Shown: positions 45,149-54,557 of the stretch, one piece after another
Layout: each line of letters starts with the position of its first letter
Position numbering within the stretch: the stretch's first letter is position 1
NCBI GenBank assembly: GCA_041391505.1
Contig: JAWKNW010000017.1
Span: forward strand, 56,001-120,000
Direction of reading: 5' to 3'
Source of the DNA: Rhodothermales bacterium
GTDB taxonomy: Bacteria > Bacteroidota > Rhodothermia > Rhodothermales > JAHQVL01
Length of the DNA stretch: 64,000 nucleotides
Translations under genes and position numbers: made by a program
Notes under the pieces: generated by a model
The model's input: only the letters and a program-made list of their open reading frames with translations
What the model was told of the DNA's origin: nothing
Databases searched by the model: none

Positions 45149-48100
45149 ATGTCTGTACGAAAAACGCTGTCAGCTACTGAAAGCAAAACTCTGTCCGGTA
45201 CCGATTCTCTCAAGAAAGGTCTCGCGATCACCCGCGCCTTCACGCGCGCCGGCGAAGACCCCTTCGATTCTGTCGTGTTCGAACGTCGCGATGCGACGAT
45301 CAAGAACCATAAAGGCGGCGTCATCTTCGAACAGAAGGACGTCGAGTTCCCGGTTTCCTGGAGCCAGCTGGCGACCAATGTGGTGGCCAGCAAGTATTTT
45401 TATGGCGACGTCAAGGCGGCCGGCGAACCGGGCGAAGGCGGCCGCGAGCGCTCGCTGAAGCACCTCGTGCACCGCGTGACGCGCACCATCGCCGATTGGG
45501 GCGCCGCCCAGGGGTATTTCGCTACGCCGGAAGACGCCGAGGCCTTTTATGCCGAAATGACCTGGCTGTGCGTGAACCAGTACGTGGCGTTCAACTCGCC
45601 CGTCTGGTTCAACGTGGGCCTGCATCACCAGTACGGCATCCGCGATACCGGCAATAAGAAAATCTACGCGTGGGACGAAAAGGCCGGCCGGATCGTCGAG
45701 GCCGACCCGTATGAACGCCCCCAGGCGTCGGCCTGCTTCATTATCTCGGTCGACGACTCGATCGACGATATCTGGCAGCTGATGAGCGAAAGCGCCCGCC
45801 TCTTTAAATACGGCTCGGGCGTCGGCGCCGACTGGTCGAAGCTGCGCTCCACCCGCGAGAAACTCTCGGGCGGCGGCCAGCCTTCGGGCCCCGTGTCGTT
45901 CATGCGCGTGCAGGACGCCACCGGCGGCACGATCAAGAGCGGCGGCAAAACGCGCCGGGCCGCGATCATGCAGACGCTCAAGGTCTGGCATCCGGACATC
46001 CTGGAGTTCGTGACCGCGAAGCAGGAAGAAGAGCGGAAGGCTTGGGCGCTCATCGAGGAAGGCTACGATGGCTCCTTTAATGGGCCGGCGTACGGATCCG
46101 TCGCGTTCCAGAACGTGAACCAGTCCGTCCGCTCCACCGACGAATTCATGCAGGCGGCCGTCGACGGCGACGCCTTCTGGCTGCGCACCGCCAAGGGCGG
46201 CGAGCCCGTCGAGCACGTGGACGCCCGGGATCTGCTCTACAAGATTGCCGAAGGCACCCATGTTTGCGGCGACCCCGGCATGCAGTACGAGGACACGATC
46301 CAGCGCTGGCACACGGTCAAGAACTCCGGACCGATCAACAGCAGCAACCCGTGCAGCGAATACATGCACGTGGACAACTCGGCCTGCAACCTGGCGTCCC
46401 TCAACCTGCGCAAGTTCCAGAACGAGGATGGCAGCTTCGACGTCGAGCGCTTCCGCGCCGCGACGCGTGTCACCATCACCGCGATGGAGATCCTGGTCGA
46501 TAACGCCGGCTACCCGTCGGAAATCATCGCCAAGAACTCGCACGACTTCCGCCCGCTCGGGCTCGGATTCGCCAACCTCGGCGCCCTGCTCATGGCGATG
46601 GGCCTGCCCTACGACAGCGACGAAGGGCGCTCCGTGGCCGGCGCCATCATGGCGATCGAACACGGCGAGGCCTACGCCCGCAGCGCCGAAATCGCCGCGA
46701 ACGAAAAAATCGGCCCGTTCCCGGGCTATGCACTGAACCGCGAGCCCATGCTCGATGTCATGCGCATGCACCGCGATGCCGTGCAGGACATCCATCCGAG
46801 CTGCCCGGACTATCTCCTCCACGCTGCGAAGGAGACCATGGACCGCTGCTATGCCCTGGGCGAAAAATTCGGTTACCGGAACGCGCAGGCCACCGTCCTG
46901 GCGCCGACGGGCACCATCGCCTTCATGATGGACTGCGATACGACGGGCATCGAACCGGATATCGCGCTGGTGAAGTACAAGCTCCTCGCCGGCAAAGGCG
47001 ACGGCATGCTCAAGATCGTCAACCAGACGGTCGGCACCGCGCTCAAACGCCTGGGCTACACGGAACTCGAGCGCGACGCGATCCTGGCCTTCGTCGAGAA
47101 GAACGATACCATCGAGGGCGCTCCCGGTCTGAAAGAGGAACACCTCGCCGTGTTCGATTGCGCCTTCAAGCCGTTTAACGGCAAGCGGTTCATCCAGCAC
47201 ACGGGCCACATCAAAATGATGGCGGCCTGCCAGCCCTTCATCTCGGGGGCCATCAGCAAGACGGTGAACCTGCCGGAAGACTGCACCATCGAAGACATCA
47301 TGGATGCGTACGTCGAAGGCTGGAAGCTCGGCCTGAAGGCGGTCGCCATCTACCGGGAAAACTCGAAACGCAGCCAGCCGCTGTCGACCTCCAAGGGCGG
47401 CAACACCAAAGGCAAGGAATCGGCCGGCACCTCGGGCGACGGCGCCATGCGGGCGCCGGAAATCGTGGAGCGCATCATCGAGAAGGAAACCGTCGTCTAC
47501 AAGCCGATCCGCAAGCGGCTGCCCGACGAACGCCCCTCGGTGACGCACAAGTTCTCCATCGCCGGCCACGAAGGCTACCTCCACATCGGGCTCTATCCCG
47601 ATACCCGCATGCCGGGTGAGATTTTCATCACGATGGCCAAACAGGGATCGACGATCTCCGGCCTGATGGATGCCTTCGCAACGGCCATCTCGATCGCACT
47701 CCAGTATGGCGTGCCGCTCGAAGACCTGTGCACCAAGTTCAGCCACACACGCTTCGAGCCCAGCGGCTTTACGAACAACAAGCAGATACCGATCGCGAAG
47801 TCGATCATGGACTACATCTTCCGCTACCTGGCGATCAAGTTCCTCGGAACGGTCAGGGAAGAAGAGTCCTACATGAACCCGATGCGCGCCGTCGCCGACG
47901 AAGTGGAACGCATCGGACCGGCGGAAGATGAAACCCAGATGGCCCTGGAATTCGACGAGCCCGATCCGCTCGTCGGCGGCACCGTGGAAGCTTTTCTGAG
48001 CGGTTCACGGACCGATGCCTCCCAGGGCGCGCTATCTAAGAAGCAAGCCACCTTCCAGAATCAGGAAGATGCGCCACCGTGCGCGGTGTGCGGAACGATC

Positions 48101-48163
48101 ACCGTACGCGCCGGCGCTTGCTACTCATGCCCCTCGTGCGGGGCATCTAACGGATGTGGATGA
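45149..48163 (+). CDS. nrdJ: Adenosylcobalamin-dependent ribonucleotide reductase (class II)
   Basis: Makes deoxyribonucleotides without oxygen dependence, using B12 to generate the thiyl radical. It has 1004 residues. Recognisable parts: KYGSGVGADWSKLRS near 227-241, CSEYMHVDNSACNLASLNL (active-site region with NPCSE), AQATVLAPTGTIAFMMDCDTTGIEPD near 586-611 as in B12-dependent enzymes, and a C-terminal cysteine-rich tail CAVCGTITV...CYSCPSCGASNGC that shuttles reducing equivalents. No nrdA/nrdB pair is in the window. The ATG at 45149 starts MSVRKTLSATESK. A strong terminator follows the stop. Confidence 0.96.
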   Translation: MSVRKTLSATESKTLSGTDSLKKGLAITRAFTRAGEDPFDSVVFERRDATIKNHKGGVIFEQKDVEFPVSWSQLATNVVASKYFYGDVKAAGEPGEGGRERSLKHLVHRVTRTIADWGAAQGYFATPEDAEAFYAEMTWLCVNQYVAFNSPVWFNVGLHHQYGIRDTGNKKIYAWDEKAGRIVEADPYERPQASACFIISVDDSIDDIWQLMSESARLFKYGSGVGADWSKLRSTREKLSGGGQPSGPVSFMRVQDATGGTIKSGGKTRRAAIMQTLKVWHPDILEFVTAKQEEERKAWALIEEGYDGSFNGPAYGSVAFQNVNQSVRSTDEFMQAAVDGDAFWLRTAKGGEPVEHVDARDLLYKIAEGTHVCGDPGMQYEDTIQRWHTVKNSGPINSSNPCSEYMHVDNSACNLASLNLRKFQNEDGSFDVERFRAATRVTITAMEILVDNAGYPSEIIAKNSHDFRPLGLGFANLGALLMAMGLPYDSDEGRSVAGAIMAIEHGEAYARSAEIAANEKIGPFPGYALNREPMLDVMRMHRDAVQDIHPSCPDYLLHAAKETMDRCYALGEKFGYRNAQATVLAPTGTIAFMMDCDTTGIEPDIALVKYKLLAGKGDGMLKIVNQTVGTALKRLGYTELERDAILAFVEKNDTIEGAPGLKEEHLAVFDCAFKPFNGKRFIQHTGHIKMMAACQPFISGAISKTVNLPEDCTIEDIMDAYVEGWKLGLKAVAIYRENSKRSQPLSTSKGGNTKGKESAGTSGDGAMRAPEIVERIIEKETVVYKPIRKRLPDERPSVTHKFSIAGHEGYLHIGLYPDTRMPGEIFITMAKQGSTISGLMDAFATAISIALQYGVPLEDLCTKFSHTRFEPSGFTNNKQIPIAKSIMDYIFRYLAIKFLGTVREEESYMNPMRAVADEVERIGPAEDETQMALEFDEPDPLVGGTVEAFLSGSRTDASQGALSKKQATFQNQEDAPPCAVCGTITVRAGACYSCPSCGASNGCG

Positions 48164-48192
48164 GGATTCGTGAGTTGATCGCAGGGTAGGAA

Positions 48193-48237
48193 CACGCCCG
48201 GTCTCTTTGTGGTGGGGAGGCCGGGCGTTTCCTTTTT
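48193..48237 (+). terminator. Rho-independent terminator of nrdJ
   Basis: Stem CGCCCGG (48195-48201) with CCGGGCG (48221-48227), loop of 19 nt, followed by TTTCCTTTTT. It begins about 30 nt past the nrdJ stop. Confidence 0.85.
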
Positions 48238-48403
48238 AATGGCATATTAAATCCTCTTCATTCGAGCATTTCGACTTTAGCTGCGACAGATCGCCGTCGA
48301 TACACAAACGGCTGAGTGTGCCAGTCCGGCCTCGCTGCCTCCGGGCAACCCGATCGGCGCACGAAGCTGTTTACCCTGTTTCGCCCAACGCTGCTCGCAA
48401 TCC

Positions 48404-50113
48404 ATGCTCAACATCTTTTCATCCTCCCGGCAAAAAGAGACCGATGCGCGTCTCGCGGCTGCCCTCGGCCAGATCGAAGCGATCAACCGCTCGCAAGCAA
48501 TCATTGAATTTGAGGTCGATGGCACGATCATCTCCGCCAATGAGAATTTCCTGAAGACCATAGGCTATCGCCTCGAAGAAATCCGGGGTAAACACCACCG
48601 GATGTTTGTCGATGCCGCGTATGCCTCCAGCCCGGAATACACGACGTTCTGGGAACGGCTGCGGAGTGGCGAGTTCCACGCCGGCGAATTCCGGCGCGTG
48701 AAAAACGGCGGCGGTGAGCTGTGGCTTCAGGCCAGCTACAATCCGATCCTCGGCGCGGATGGCAAACCCTACAAGGTCATCAAGTTTGCGTACGACATTA
48801 CCCAGCAGAAACAGGAAGCGGCCTACTTCCGGAGCCAGGTGGAAGCCATCGGGCGCTCGCAGGCTGTGATCGAATTTAATCTCGACGGGACGATCGTCAA
48901 GGCCAACGACAATTTCCTGACGGCCATGGGATATCGGTTGGACGAGATCGCGGGGAAACACCACCGCATCTTCGTCGATGCCGCCTATGCCGGCAGCCCC
49001 GAATATCGGGAGTTCTGGGCCAAGCTGGAGCGGGGTGAGTACCATGCCGGCAAATTCCTTCGGTACAAAAAGGACGGGTCGGAAATCTGGCTGCAAGCGA
49101 CCTACAATCCGGTCATGGGCCCGGATGGGCGACCGACGAAAGTCATCAAGTTCGCGACCGACATTACCGAACAGATGGCGCAGATGAACCTCCGCCAGGA
49201 AGTCGCGAACATGCTGAACATGATCGAGGGCGTCGCGCAGGCCTCGAAAGGCATTTCCGATTCGACCACGCAGCTGGCCTCCTCGGCGCAGCAGCAGAGC
49301 GTGCAGAGCCAGGAGGTGGCGGCCGCAGTGGAGGAGATGGCCAGCACCATCGTCGACAACGCCAAAACCAGCACCCGGGCATCCGATGTCGCCTCGGCCA
49401 ACGGCCAGGCGGCTCGCGAAGGCGCGGACGTCGTCAAGCAGACGATCAACAAGATCCGCGAAATCGCCAACATGGTCGGCGCCACATCGACGATCGTCGA
49501 GCAGCTGGGCGCCTCGAGTCAGCAGATCGGCGAGATCGTGCAGGTGATCGACGACATCGCCAATCAAACGAACCTGCTCGCCCTCAACGCGGCCATCGAA
49601 GCCGCGCGCGCCGGCGAGCAGGGTAAGGGTTTCGCCGTGGTGGCCGACGAAGTGCGCAAACTCGCGGAGCGCACCACCGGGGCCACCAAGCAGATCGAAG
49701 GCATGATCAAGTCGATCCAGTCCCAGACCAAGGAAGCCGTCGTGTCGATGCAAAAGGGCAAGCAGGAAGTCGAATCCGGCATCACGCTGGCCGACCACGC
49801 CGGCTCCGCGCTGCAGCAGATCGTCACCGGAACTGGCGATACCGTGGACATGATCGCCCAGATCGCCGCGGCCTCGGAAGAGCAATCGAGCACGAGCGCC
49901 CAGATCGCCCACTCGGTCGAGGTGATATCGGCCGTCTCCGGCGAATCCGCCGTCGCCATCGGAAGCATCGCAAATGCGGCGAACGACCTGAGCCGACTCA
50001 CGGAAGACCTGCGCCAGCAGGTGCTGCGGCTCGATAAGGACGACAAGCAGGATGACAAGAAAAAGGCGCCCGCTGCGCCGGCGAAAAAGAACGCGGGCTA
50101 CCTGGTCAACTGA
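48404..50113 (+). CDS. Soluble chemoreceptor (MCP) with two PAS domains
   Basis: A 569-residue methyl-accepting-chemotaxis-type protein with no transmembrane segment. Two closely similar PAS domains occupy about residues 20-135 and 145-255: each has FEVDGTIISANENFLKTIGY-like and KHHRMFVDAAYASSPEYxxFW-like blocks, so they arose by duplication. Such PAS domains often bind haem or flavin. From about 285 onward is the long helical signalling hairpin with the tip QTNLLALNAAIEAARAGEQG and AVVADEVRKLAERT. No che genes are nearby and there is no HAMP domain, so it is a cytosolic redox or oxygen sensor feeding a distant array. Confidence 0.92.
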   Translation: MLNIFSSSRQKETDARLAAALGQIEAINRSQAIIEFEVDGTIISANENFLKTIGYRLEEIRGKHHRMFVDAAYASSPEYTTFWERLRSGEFHAGEFRRVKNGGGELWLQASYNPILGADGKPYKVIKFAYDITQQKQEAAYFRSQVEAIGRSQAVIEFNLDGTIVKANDNFLTAMGYRLDEIAGKHHRIFVDAAYAGSPEYREFWAKLERGEYHAGKFLRYKKDGSEIWLQATYNPVMGPDGRPTKVIKFATDITEQMAQMNLRQEVANMLNMIEGVAQASKGISDSTTQLASSAQQQSVQSQEVAAAVEEMASTIVDNAKTSTRASDVASANGQAAREGADVVKQTINKIREIANMVGATSTIVEQLGASSQQIGEIVQVIDDIANQTNLLALNAAIEAARAGEQGKGFAVVADEVRKLAERTTGATKQIEGMIKSIQSQTKEAVVSMQKGKQEVESGITLADHAGSALQQIVTGTGDTVDMIAQIAAASEEQSSTSAQIAHSVEVISAVSGESAVAIGSIANAANDLSRLTEDLRQQVLRLDKDDKQDDKKKAPAAPAKKNAGYLVN

Positions 50114-50148
50114 CCCCGGTTCATCGCTGCTGAACAGGACGTAAACAA

Positions 50149-50193
50149 GAAACCTCTGCCCCGGCCATCGCCGCGGCAGAGGTTTCTGCTTTT
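50149..50193 (+). terminator. Rho-independent terminator between the MCP and ppk2 genes
   Basis: Twelve-base perfect stem GAAACCTCTGCC (50149-50160) and GGCAGAGGTTTC (50175-50186), followed by TGCTTTT. It lies 35 nt after the MCP stop and between two convergent genes. Confidence 0.88.
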
Positions 50194-50218
50194 ATGCGGA
50201 GCACATGCGCGCCGCCCA

Positions 50219-51409
50219 CTACGGGTTCATTCCCCGTTCCCCCCGCTCGAACACGTAATTTGCGCGACCGACGAGCAGGGGATCGATCGAACCGATGACA
50301 TCCTGCTTCTTGTCGGGGTACGGCATGGCGTGCAGTACAAAGCGCATGGCGTTGAGCCGAGCCCGCTTTTTGCAATCGGATTTGACGACCGTCCAGGGCG
50401 CGTCGGCCGTGTCGGTGTAGAAAAACATGGCCTCCTTGGCCTTCGTGTAGTCGTCCCACTTGTCAAGTGATGCCAGATCGATGGGCGACAGTTTCCACTG
50501 TTTCAGCGGATGCACGTTGCGATGCTTGAACCGCCGGCGCTGCTCCTCACGGCTCACGGAGAACCAGAACTTGATCAGATGCGTCCCGCTGCGCGCCAGA
50601 TTGCGTTCGAATTCGGGCGCCTGCCGCATAAACTCGGTGTATTCTTCCTGCGAGCAGAATCCCATCACTCGCTCCACGCCGGCCCGGTTGTACCAGGACC
50701 GGTCGAACATGACGATCTCGCCGGCCGTCGGGAGGTGCTGCACGTACCGCTGGAAATACCACTGCCCCCGTTCTACTTCATTCGGTTTTTCCAGGGCCAC
50801 CACGCGGGCGCCGCGCGGATTCAGGTGCTCCATGAACCGCTTGATCGCCCCGCCCTTGCCGGCGGCGTCCCGGCCCTCAAACAGGATGACCACGCGCTGC
50901 CCGGTCTTCTTCACCCACGATTGCATCTTGAGCAACTCCACCTGGAGCTGGTACTTTTGCTTCTCGTAGCTCTTCCGGGACATCAGGTTCTTGTAGGGAT
51001 ACCCGCCCTTGAGCCAATCCGGCGACAGCACCTCGTCGGGTTTGATCTCGCTCTTTCCCTCGCTCACCATCGGACGCCTGAGCAGGGCGTTACGAACCAG
51101 CTCCGCGTCGTCGGTTGAGGTCCCGTCGAGAATAGCGGTCAACACCTTGGTCAGGGTGTTGATGTCGTGCGGAGGGACGCCGCTGATGACGTCGCGCACC
51201 GCGGCAATTTTGGCTTCCTGCGCGGCCTGGACGGATTCGGACACGACATACTGTTCGATCCCGCTTTCGGTCAGGCTCGGGGCCGTGTCGCCGCGCGAAA
51301 CGGCGCGAGGTTGCTTCTCCCCGGTCTTGCGTTTGGCGTGATGCTGGCCGTTGCGGCTGCCCGGGCGTTCAGCGGAGGGATCGTGTTTGCTGGATCGTTT
51401 TGAACTCAT
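50219..51409 (-). CDS. ppk2: Polyphosphate kinase 2
   Basis: Transfers phosphate between polyphosphate and nucleotides. Its 396 residues consist of a basic, low-complexity N-terminal extension of about 110 residues and a P-loop kinase core: Walker A FEGRDAAGKGGAIKRF, Walker B-type FDRSWYNRAGVERVMGF, the lid region EEQRRRFKHRN and WTVVKSDCKKRARLN. Single-domain, class-I-like. The ATG at 51409 (MSSKRSSKHD) is preferred to a GTG two codons upstream. It is probably the last gene of a unit with the amidohydrolase upstream (49-nt gap). Confidence 0.93.
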   Translation of the reverse strand: MSSKRSSKHDPSAERPGSRNGQHHAKRKTGEKQPRAVSRGDTAPSLTESGIEQYVVSESVQAAQEAKIAAVRDVISGVPPHDINTLTKVLTAILDGTSTDDAELVRNALLRRPMVSEGKSEIKPDEVLSPDWLKGGYPYKNLMSRKSYEKQKYQLQVELLKMQSWVKKTGQRVVILFEGRDAAGKGGAIKRFMEHLNPRGARVVALEKPNEVERGQWYFQRYVQHLPTAGEIVMFDRSWYNRAGVERVMGFCSQEEYTEFMRQAPEFERNLARSGTHLIKFWFSVSREEQRRRFKHRNVHPLKQWKLSPIDLASLDKWDDYTKAKEAMFFYTDTADAPWTVVKSDCKKRARLNAMRFVLHAMPYPDKKQDVIGSIDPLLVGRANYVFERGERGMNP

Positions 51410-51457
51410 GGTCACATTTAAAAGCTGGTAATCTGTCGCGACGGCCGGCCGCGGACG

Positions 51458-53194
51458 TCAGGGTTGGTACCCGGGGCCACGCACGACGCGCCCCGGCAAG
51501 GCCCCCGTATGTTCACCGTAAGAAAGCACCTGGGTGCCGTTTACAAAAACGTGCTGCACCCCCGTCGCGTACTGATGCGGCGCTTCGAACGTCGCGTGAT
51601 CGGTAATGGAAACCGGGTCGAAGACGACGAGATCCGCGAAAAAACCCGGCGAGAGCCGCCCACGCTGTTCGATGCGCAGGTTTTCTGCGGGAAACGAGGT
51701 GAGGCGTCGGATCGCTTCCTGAAGCGGAATGACCTTCTCCTCGCGCACGTAGCGCCCGAGCAATCGGGCGAAATTCCCGTAGGCGCGGGGATGGGGATTC
51801 GATTTGAGGAAGACGCCTTCCGGGGCCATCGAGCCGGCGTCGGAGTCGAATGCGACCCAGGGCAGTGCGATCTGGCGGCGGATGTTTTCCTCCGACATCA
51901 GGAAGTATACGGTGCTGACGCGACTGCTGTCGTCGATGACCAGATCCATGGCGGCTTCCTCGGGGGTAACGCCGCGCTCCTCAGCGATCTGCGCCAGGGT
52001 CATCCCGGTCATGAACCGGAGCTTGGGATTGCGGAAACCGACGAGCAGCGTACCTTCGGGCCCCGCTGAAAGCATCAGATTCTCCCACGCATCGGTAGGC
52101 GTCCGCATTTCCTCGGCGACACGCCGGCGGATCGCCGGATCCCGCAGCCGGGCACGCCACGCATCGTACCCGCCTTCCTGTACCCAGGGGGGCATCGCGG
52201 CGTCGAGGCCGGTCGCGCCGGCCGTGTAGGTGTACATGTCGGCCGTAATCGCCAGGCCCTGCGCCCGGGCCGATTCGATCTGGTCGATCACCGCGTCCAG
52301 CTTGCCCCAGTTCTGCTGTCCCGCCGCCTTGAGGTGATAAATCTCGGCCCGTATGCCGGCCTCGCGGGCGATCGTGATGAGTTCGTCGACCGACTCCTGC
52401 AACCGGTTTCCCTCGCTGCGCATGTGCGAGATGTACATCCCCCCGTGACGCGCGGCCACCTTGGCCAGTTCGATCAGCTCGGAGGTGGAGGCGAAAAAAG
52501 CCGGCGTGTAGATCAGGGACGAACCGACGCCGAGCGCACCCTCGCGCATGGCGCGATCGACGAGATCGCGCATGCGGCCAAGCTCCTCGTCCGTGGGCGG
52601 GCGATCCTCGTAGCCGACTTCATGCACCCGCACCGTCGTTGCCCCGACAAAAGACGCCACGTTGGGTGCGATGCCGCGTTCCGTCAGGTAATCGAGGTAT
52701 TCCGCGAGCGTTTGCCACGGCAAGATCGGTTCGCCGGCCGAATCCGTCTGGAGGCTCAGCCGGTCCATCATGATCTGGCGGGATTCGAACATATCCACCA
52801 GATCCCGAATCGCCTCCTGGCGCATCGATGCGTTCAGCGGACCCATCGAAACGCCTTCGCCAAACACTTCCAGCGTGACGCCCTGGCGAATATCGCTCTG
52901 CGATCGGCCGTCGACGAGCAACGTCTCGGTCGCCCAGCTCAGCATGTTGATGAAGCCGGGCGCCACGGCCAGGCCGCTCACGTCCAGTTCCCGCCGGCCC
53001 CGGGCGCTTCCCAGGTCGCCCATCGCGGCGATGGTGTCGTGCTGAACGGCGATATCGCCTACGACCGGTGCGTTGCCGAGCCCGTCGTAGAGGATACCGC
53101 CGCGCAAAACCAGATCGTATTCCGCCGGGGGCTCGCACGCCGCGACGGCGCAAACGAACAGAACGCCCCAAAGCGTCAGGAGAAGTCTTTCCAT
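51458..53194 (-). CDS. D-aminoacylase-like amidohydrolase lipoprotein lacking the HxH motif
   Basis: A 578-residue exported lipoprotein (lipobox cysteine C20 in CAVAAC) of the N-acyl-D-amino-acid deacylase / D-glutamate deacylase branch of the amidohydrolases. Family landmarks are YDLVLRGGILYDGLG, FVGATTVRVHEVGY, GALGVGSSLIYTPAFF, YISHMRSEGNRLQES with a metal-type histidine, EIYHLKAAG, and AFDSDAG. Where the family has GFIDxHxH after the first strand, this protein reads GFINMLSWATE (80-90), so the first metal ligands are missing. It may hydrolyse D-amino-acid-containing wall fragments with one metal, or be changed in function. Confidence 0.85.
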   Translation of the reverse strand: MERLLLTLWGVLFVCAVAACEPPAEYDLVLRGGILYDGLGNAPVVGDIAVQHDTIAAMGDLGSARGRRELDVSGLAVAPGFINMLSWATETLLVDGRSQSDIRQGVTLEVFGEGVSMGPLNASMRQEAIRDLVDMFESRQIMMDRLSLQTDSAGEPILPWQTLAEYLDYLTERGIAPNVASFVGATTVRVHEVGYEDRPPTDEELGRMRDLVDRAMREGALGVGSSLIYTPAFFASTSELIELAKVAARHGGMYISHMRSEGNRLQESVDELITIAREAGIRAEIYHLKAAGQQNWGKLDAVIDQIESARAQGLAITADMYTYTAGATGLDAAMPPWVQEGGYDAWRARLRDPAIRRRVAEEMRTPTDAWENLMLSAGPEGTLLVGFRNPKLRFMTGMTLAQIAEERGVTPEEAAMDLVIDDSSRVSTVYFLMSEENIRRQIALPWVAFDSDAGSMAPEGVFLKSNPHPRAYGNFARLLGRYVREEKVIPLQEAIRRLTSFPAENLRIEQRGRLSPGFFADLVVFDPVSITDHATFEAPHQYATGVQHVFVNGTQVLSYGEHTGALPGRVVRGPGYQP

Positions 53195-53254
53195 AGCTAC
53201 CGGTTGGTCACAACCGGCCGGCCCCGAATGCCGCCTCCGCCGTGGCGTCGTGGA

Positions 53255-53833
53255 TTATTTTACTTTCAGCACGTCGTCGATCGACTCGACGATGTGACCC
53301 ACGAGTCCATACGCTTTCGCTTCTTCGGCGGACAGCCAGAAATTGCGGTTGGTGTCTTTTTCGATGCGCTCGAGCGGCTGCTTCGTTTGCCGCGCGAAAA
53401 TCTGGTTCAGGCGATGCCGCATCTTGAGGATCTCTTCCGCCTCGATCTCGATGTCGCTGGCCGTGCCCCCGGCGCCGCCGGCTGGCTGGTGCAACAGAAA
53501 CCGCGTATTCGGCAGACAGAAACGATCCTCAACCGGCACCGCGACAAAAATAAGCGCGCCCGCGCTCGCGACCCATCCCGTGCCGATGATGCGGACACGC
53601 GGGCGAATGAAGCGGATCATGTCGTGGATCGTATCGCCCGATTCCACGTGCCCGCCCTGTGAGTTGATGAAAAGCGTGATGTCGTCGTCCGACGAGGCCG
53701 CCATCCCGATCAACTGCGCCACCACGCTCGAGGCGCGGCGCTGGTTGATCTCCCCGCTCAGGATGATCGTGCGGTTTTCAAAAAGCCGATTCGTAAGGCT
53801 GTTGGAGATTTTTTCGACGTCTTTTTCTTCCAT
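53255..53833 (-). CDS. clpP: ATP-dependent Clp protease proteolytic subunit
   Basis: Self-compartmentalising serine protease of 192 residues, partner of ClpX or ClpA/C. The catalytic triad is visible as S90 (GWVASAGA), H115 (FLLHQPAGG) and D160 (EKDTNRNF), with INSQGGHVESGDTIHDMIRF as the substrate-channel strand. Compared with housekeeping ClpP the active-site loop reads WVASAG where MAASMG is usual, and the N-terminus is short, so it may be a second, divergent paralogue. No clpX is adjacent. The ATG at 53833 begins MEEKDVEKISNSL. Confidence 0.92.
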   Translation of the reverse strand: MEEKDVEKISNSLTNRLFENRTIILSGEINQRRASSVVAQLIGMAASSDDDITLFINSQGGHVESGDTIHDMIRFIRPRVRIIGTGWVASAGALIFVAVPVEDRFCLPNTRFLLHQPAGGAGGTASDIEIEAEEILKMRHRLNQIFARQTKQPLERIEKDTNRNFWLSAEEAKAYGLVGHIVESIDDVLKVK

Positions 53834-54012
53834 ATCAGATAATCTTCCTCTACTTCGAGTTCACGTTCCAGAATGATGTGCCTGGCGTTGCAAATGGCCG
53901 GCGGCGCGGGACCCCCCGGGGCCGACCCATTCAGCGATGCGAACGACTGGCGAGAATGATGCCACTTGAACAAGAAATCGGGCATCAGGTTGCCTCGGCC
54001 GGATCGGGCCAC

Positions 54013-54046
54013 AAAAAACGCCCGGCCTTGAACCGGAGGCCGGGCG
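54013..54046 (-). terminator. Orphan rho-independent terminator (minus strand)
   Basis: Perfect 9-bp stem CGCCCGGCC (54019-54027) with GGCCGGGCG (54038-54046) and A6 at 54013-54018, which is U6 on the minus-strand transcript. No minus-strand gene is visible upstream of it (beyond 54046), and the clpP gene starts only after it, so it must end some other transcript. Confidence 0.85.
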
Positions 54047-54525
54047 TAAAAGGTAGCTGGTTGAGGGAGGGAGAATCAGCTACACAGTCGTATAAACCGT
54101 CGTAATACAGGGCGTCCCGAAGGGCGCAGCAGGGCATACATGCCGGCCAGGGCCTTCAGACCGGTCAAATCGTACCGGCCGGCCGACGACCAGACGGGCA
54201 TAATCTCGGCACGGAGCCCCTGGAATGCAAACCCGGTCGACCGATTACCAGGGTAATCGCATGCTCTTCAAACGTGAGCATCTCCGGTATGGGGGGTATG
54301 GGAGGTTTTGCGGTAAAAAATGCCCCCAAGCACCCAAACTCCCAAACGCTTCTCACGGCCACGGCGGGAAAGCGATGGCCCTGGACCGATTACCCGTGAA
54401 TGGAACTTTTTATTAAGGTGCCCCATTATTCCACGCTAGCCGCGCTTGCTTAAAGCGTATGAAATGGCATCCGGCGTTAATATCTGCCACGGATGAACGA
54501 TTCTTCCCATGTCCGCAACCCGGGC

Positions 54526-54557
54526 CATTCCCTGGAACGACCATTCCCTGGAACGAC
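54526..54557. repeat. 16-bp tandem duplication
   Basis: CATTCCCTGGAACGAC occurs twice in direct succession, at 54526-54541 and 54542-54557. No coding context. Confidence 0.9.

Noticed and set aside
45170..47746. Minus-strand open frame of 858 residues opposite nrdJ
   Set aside because: Shadow; nrdJ motifs are all on the plus strand.
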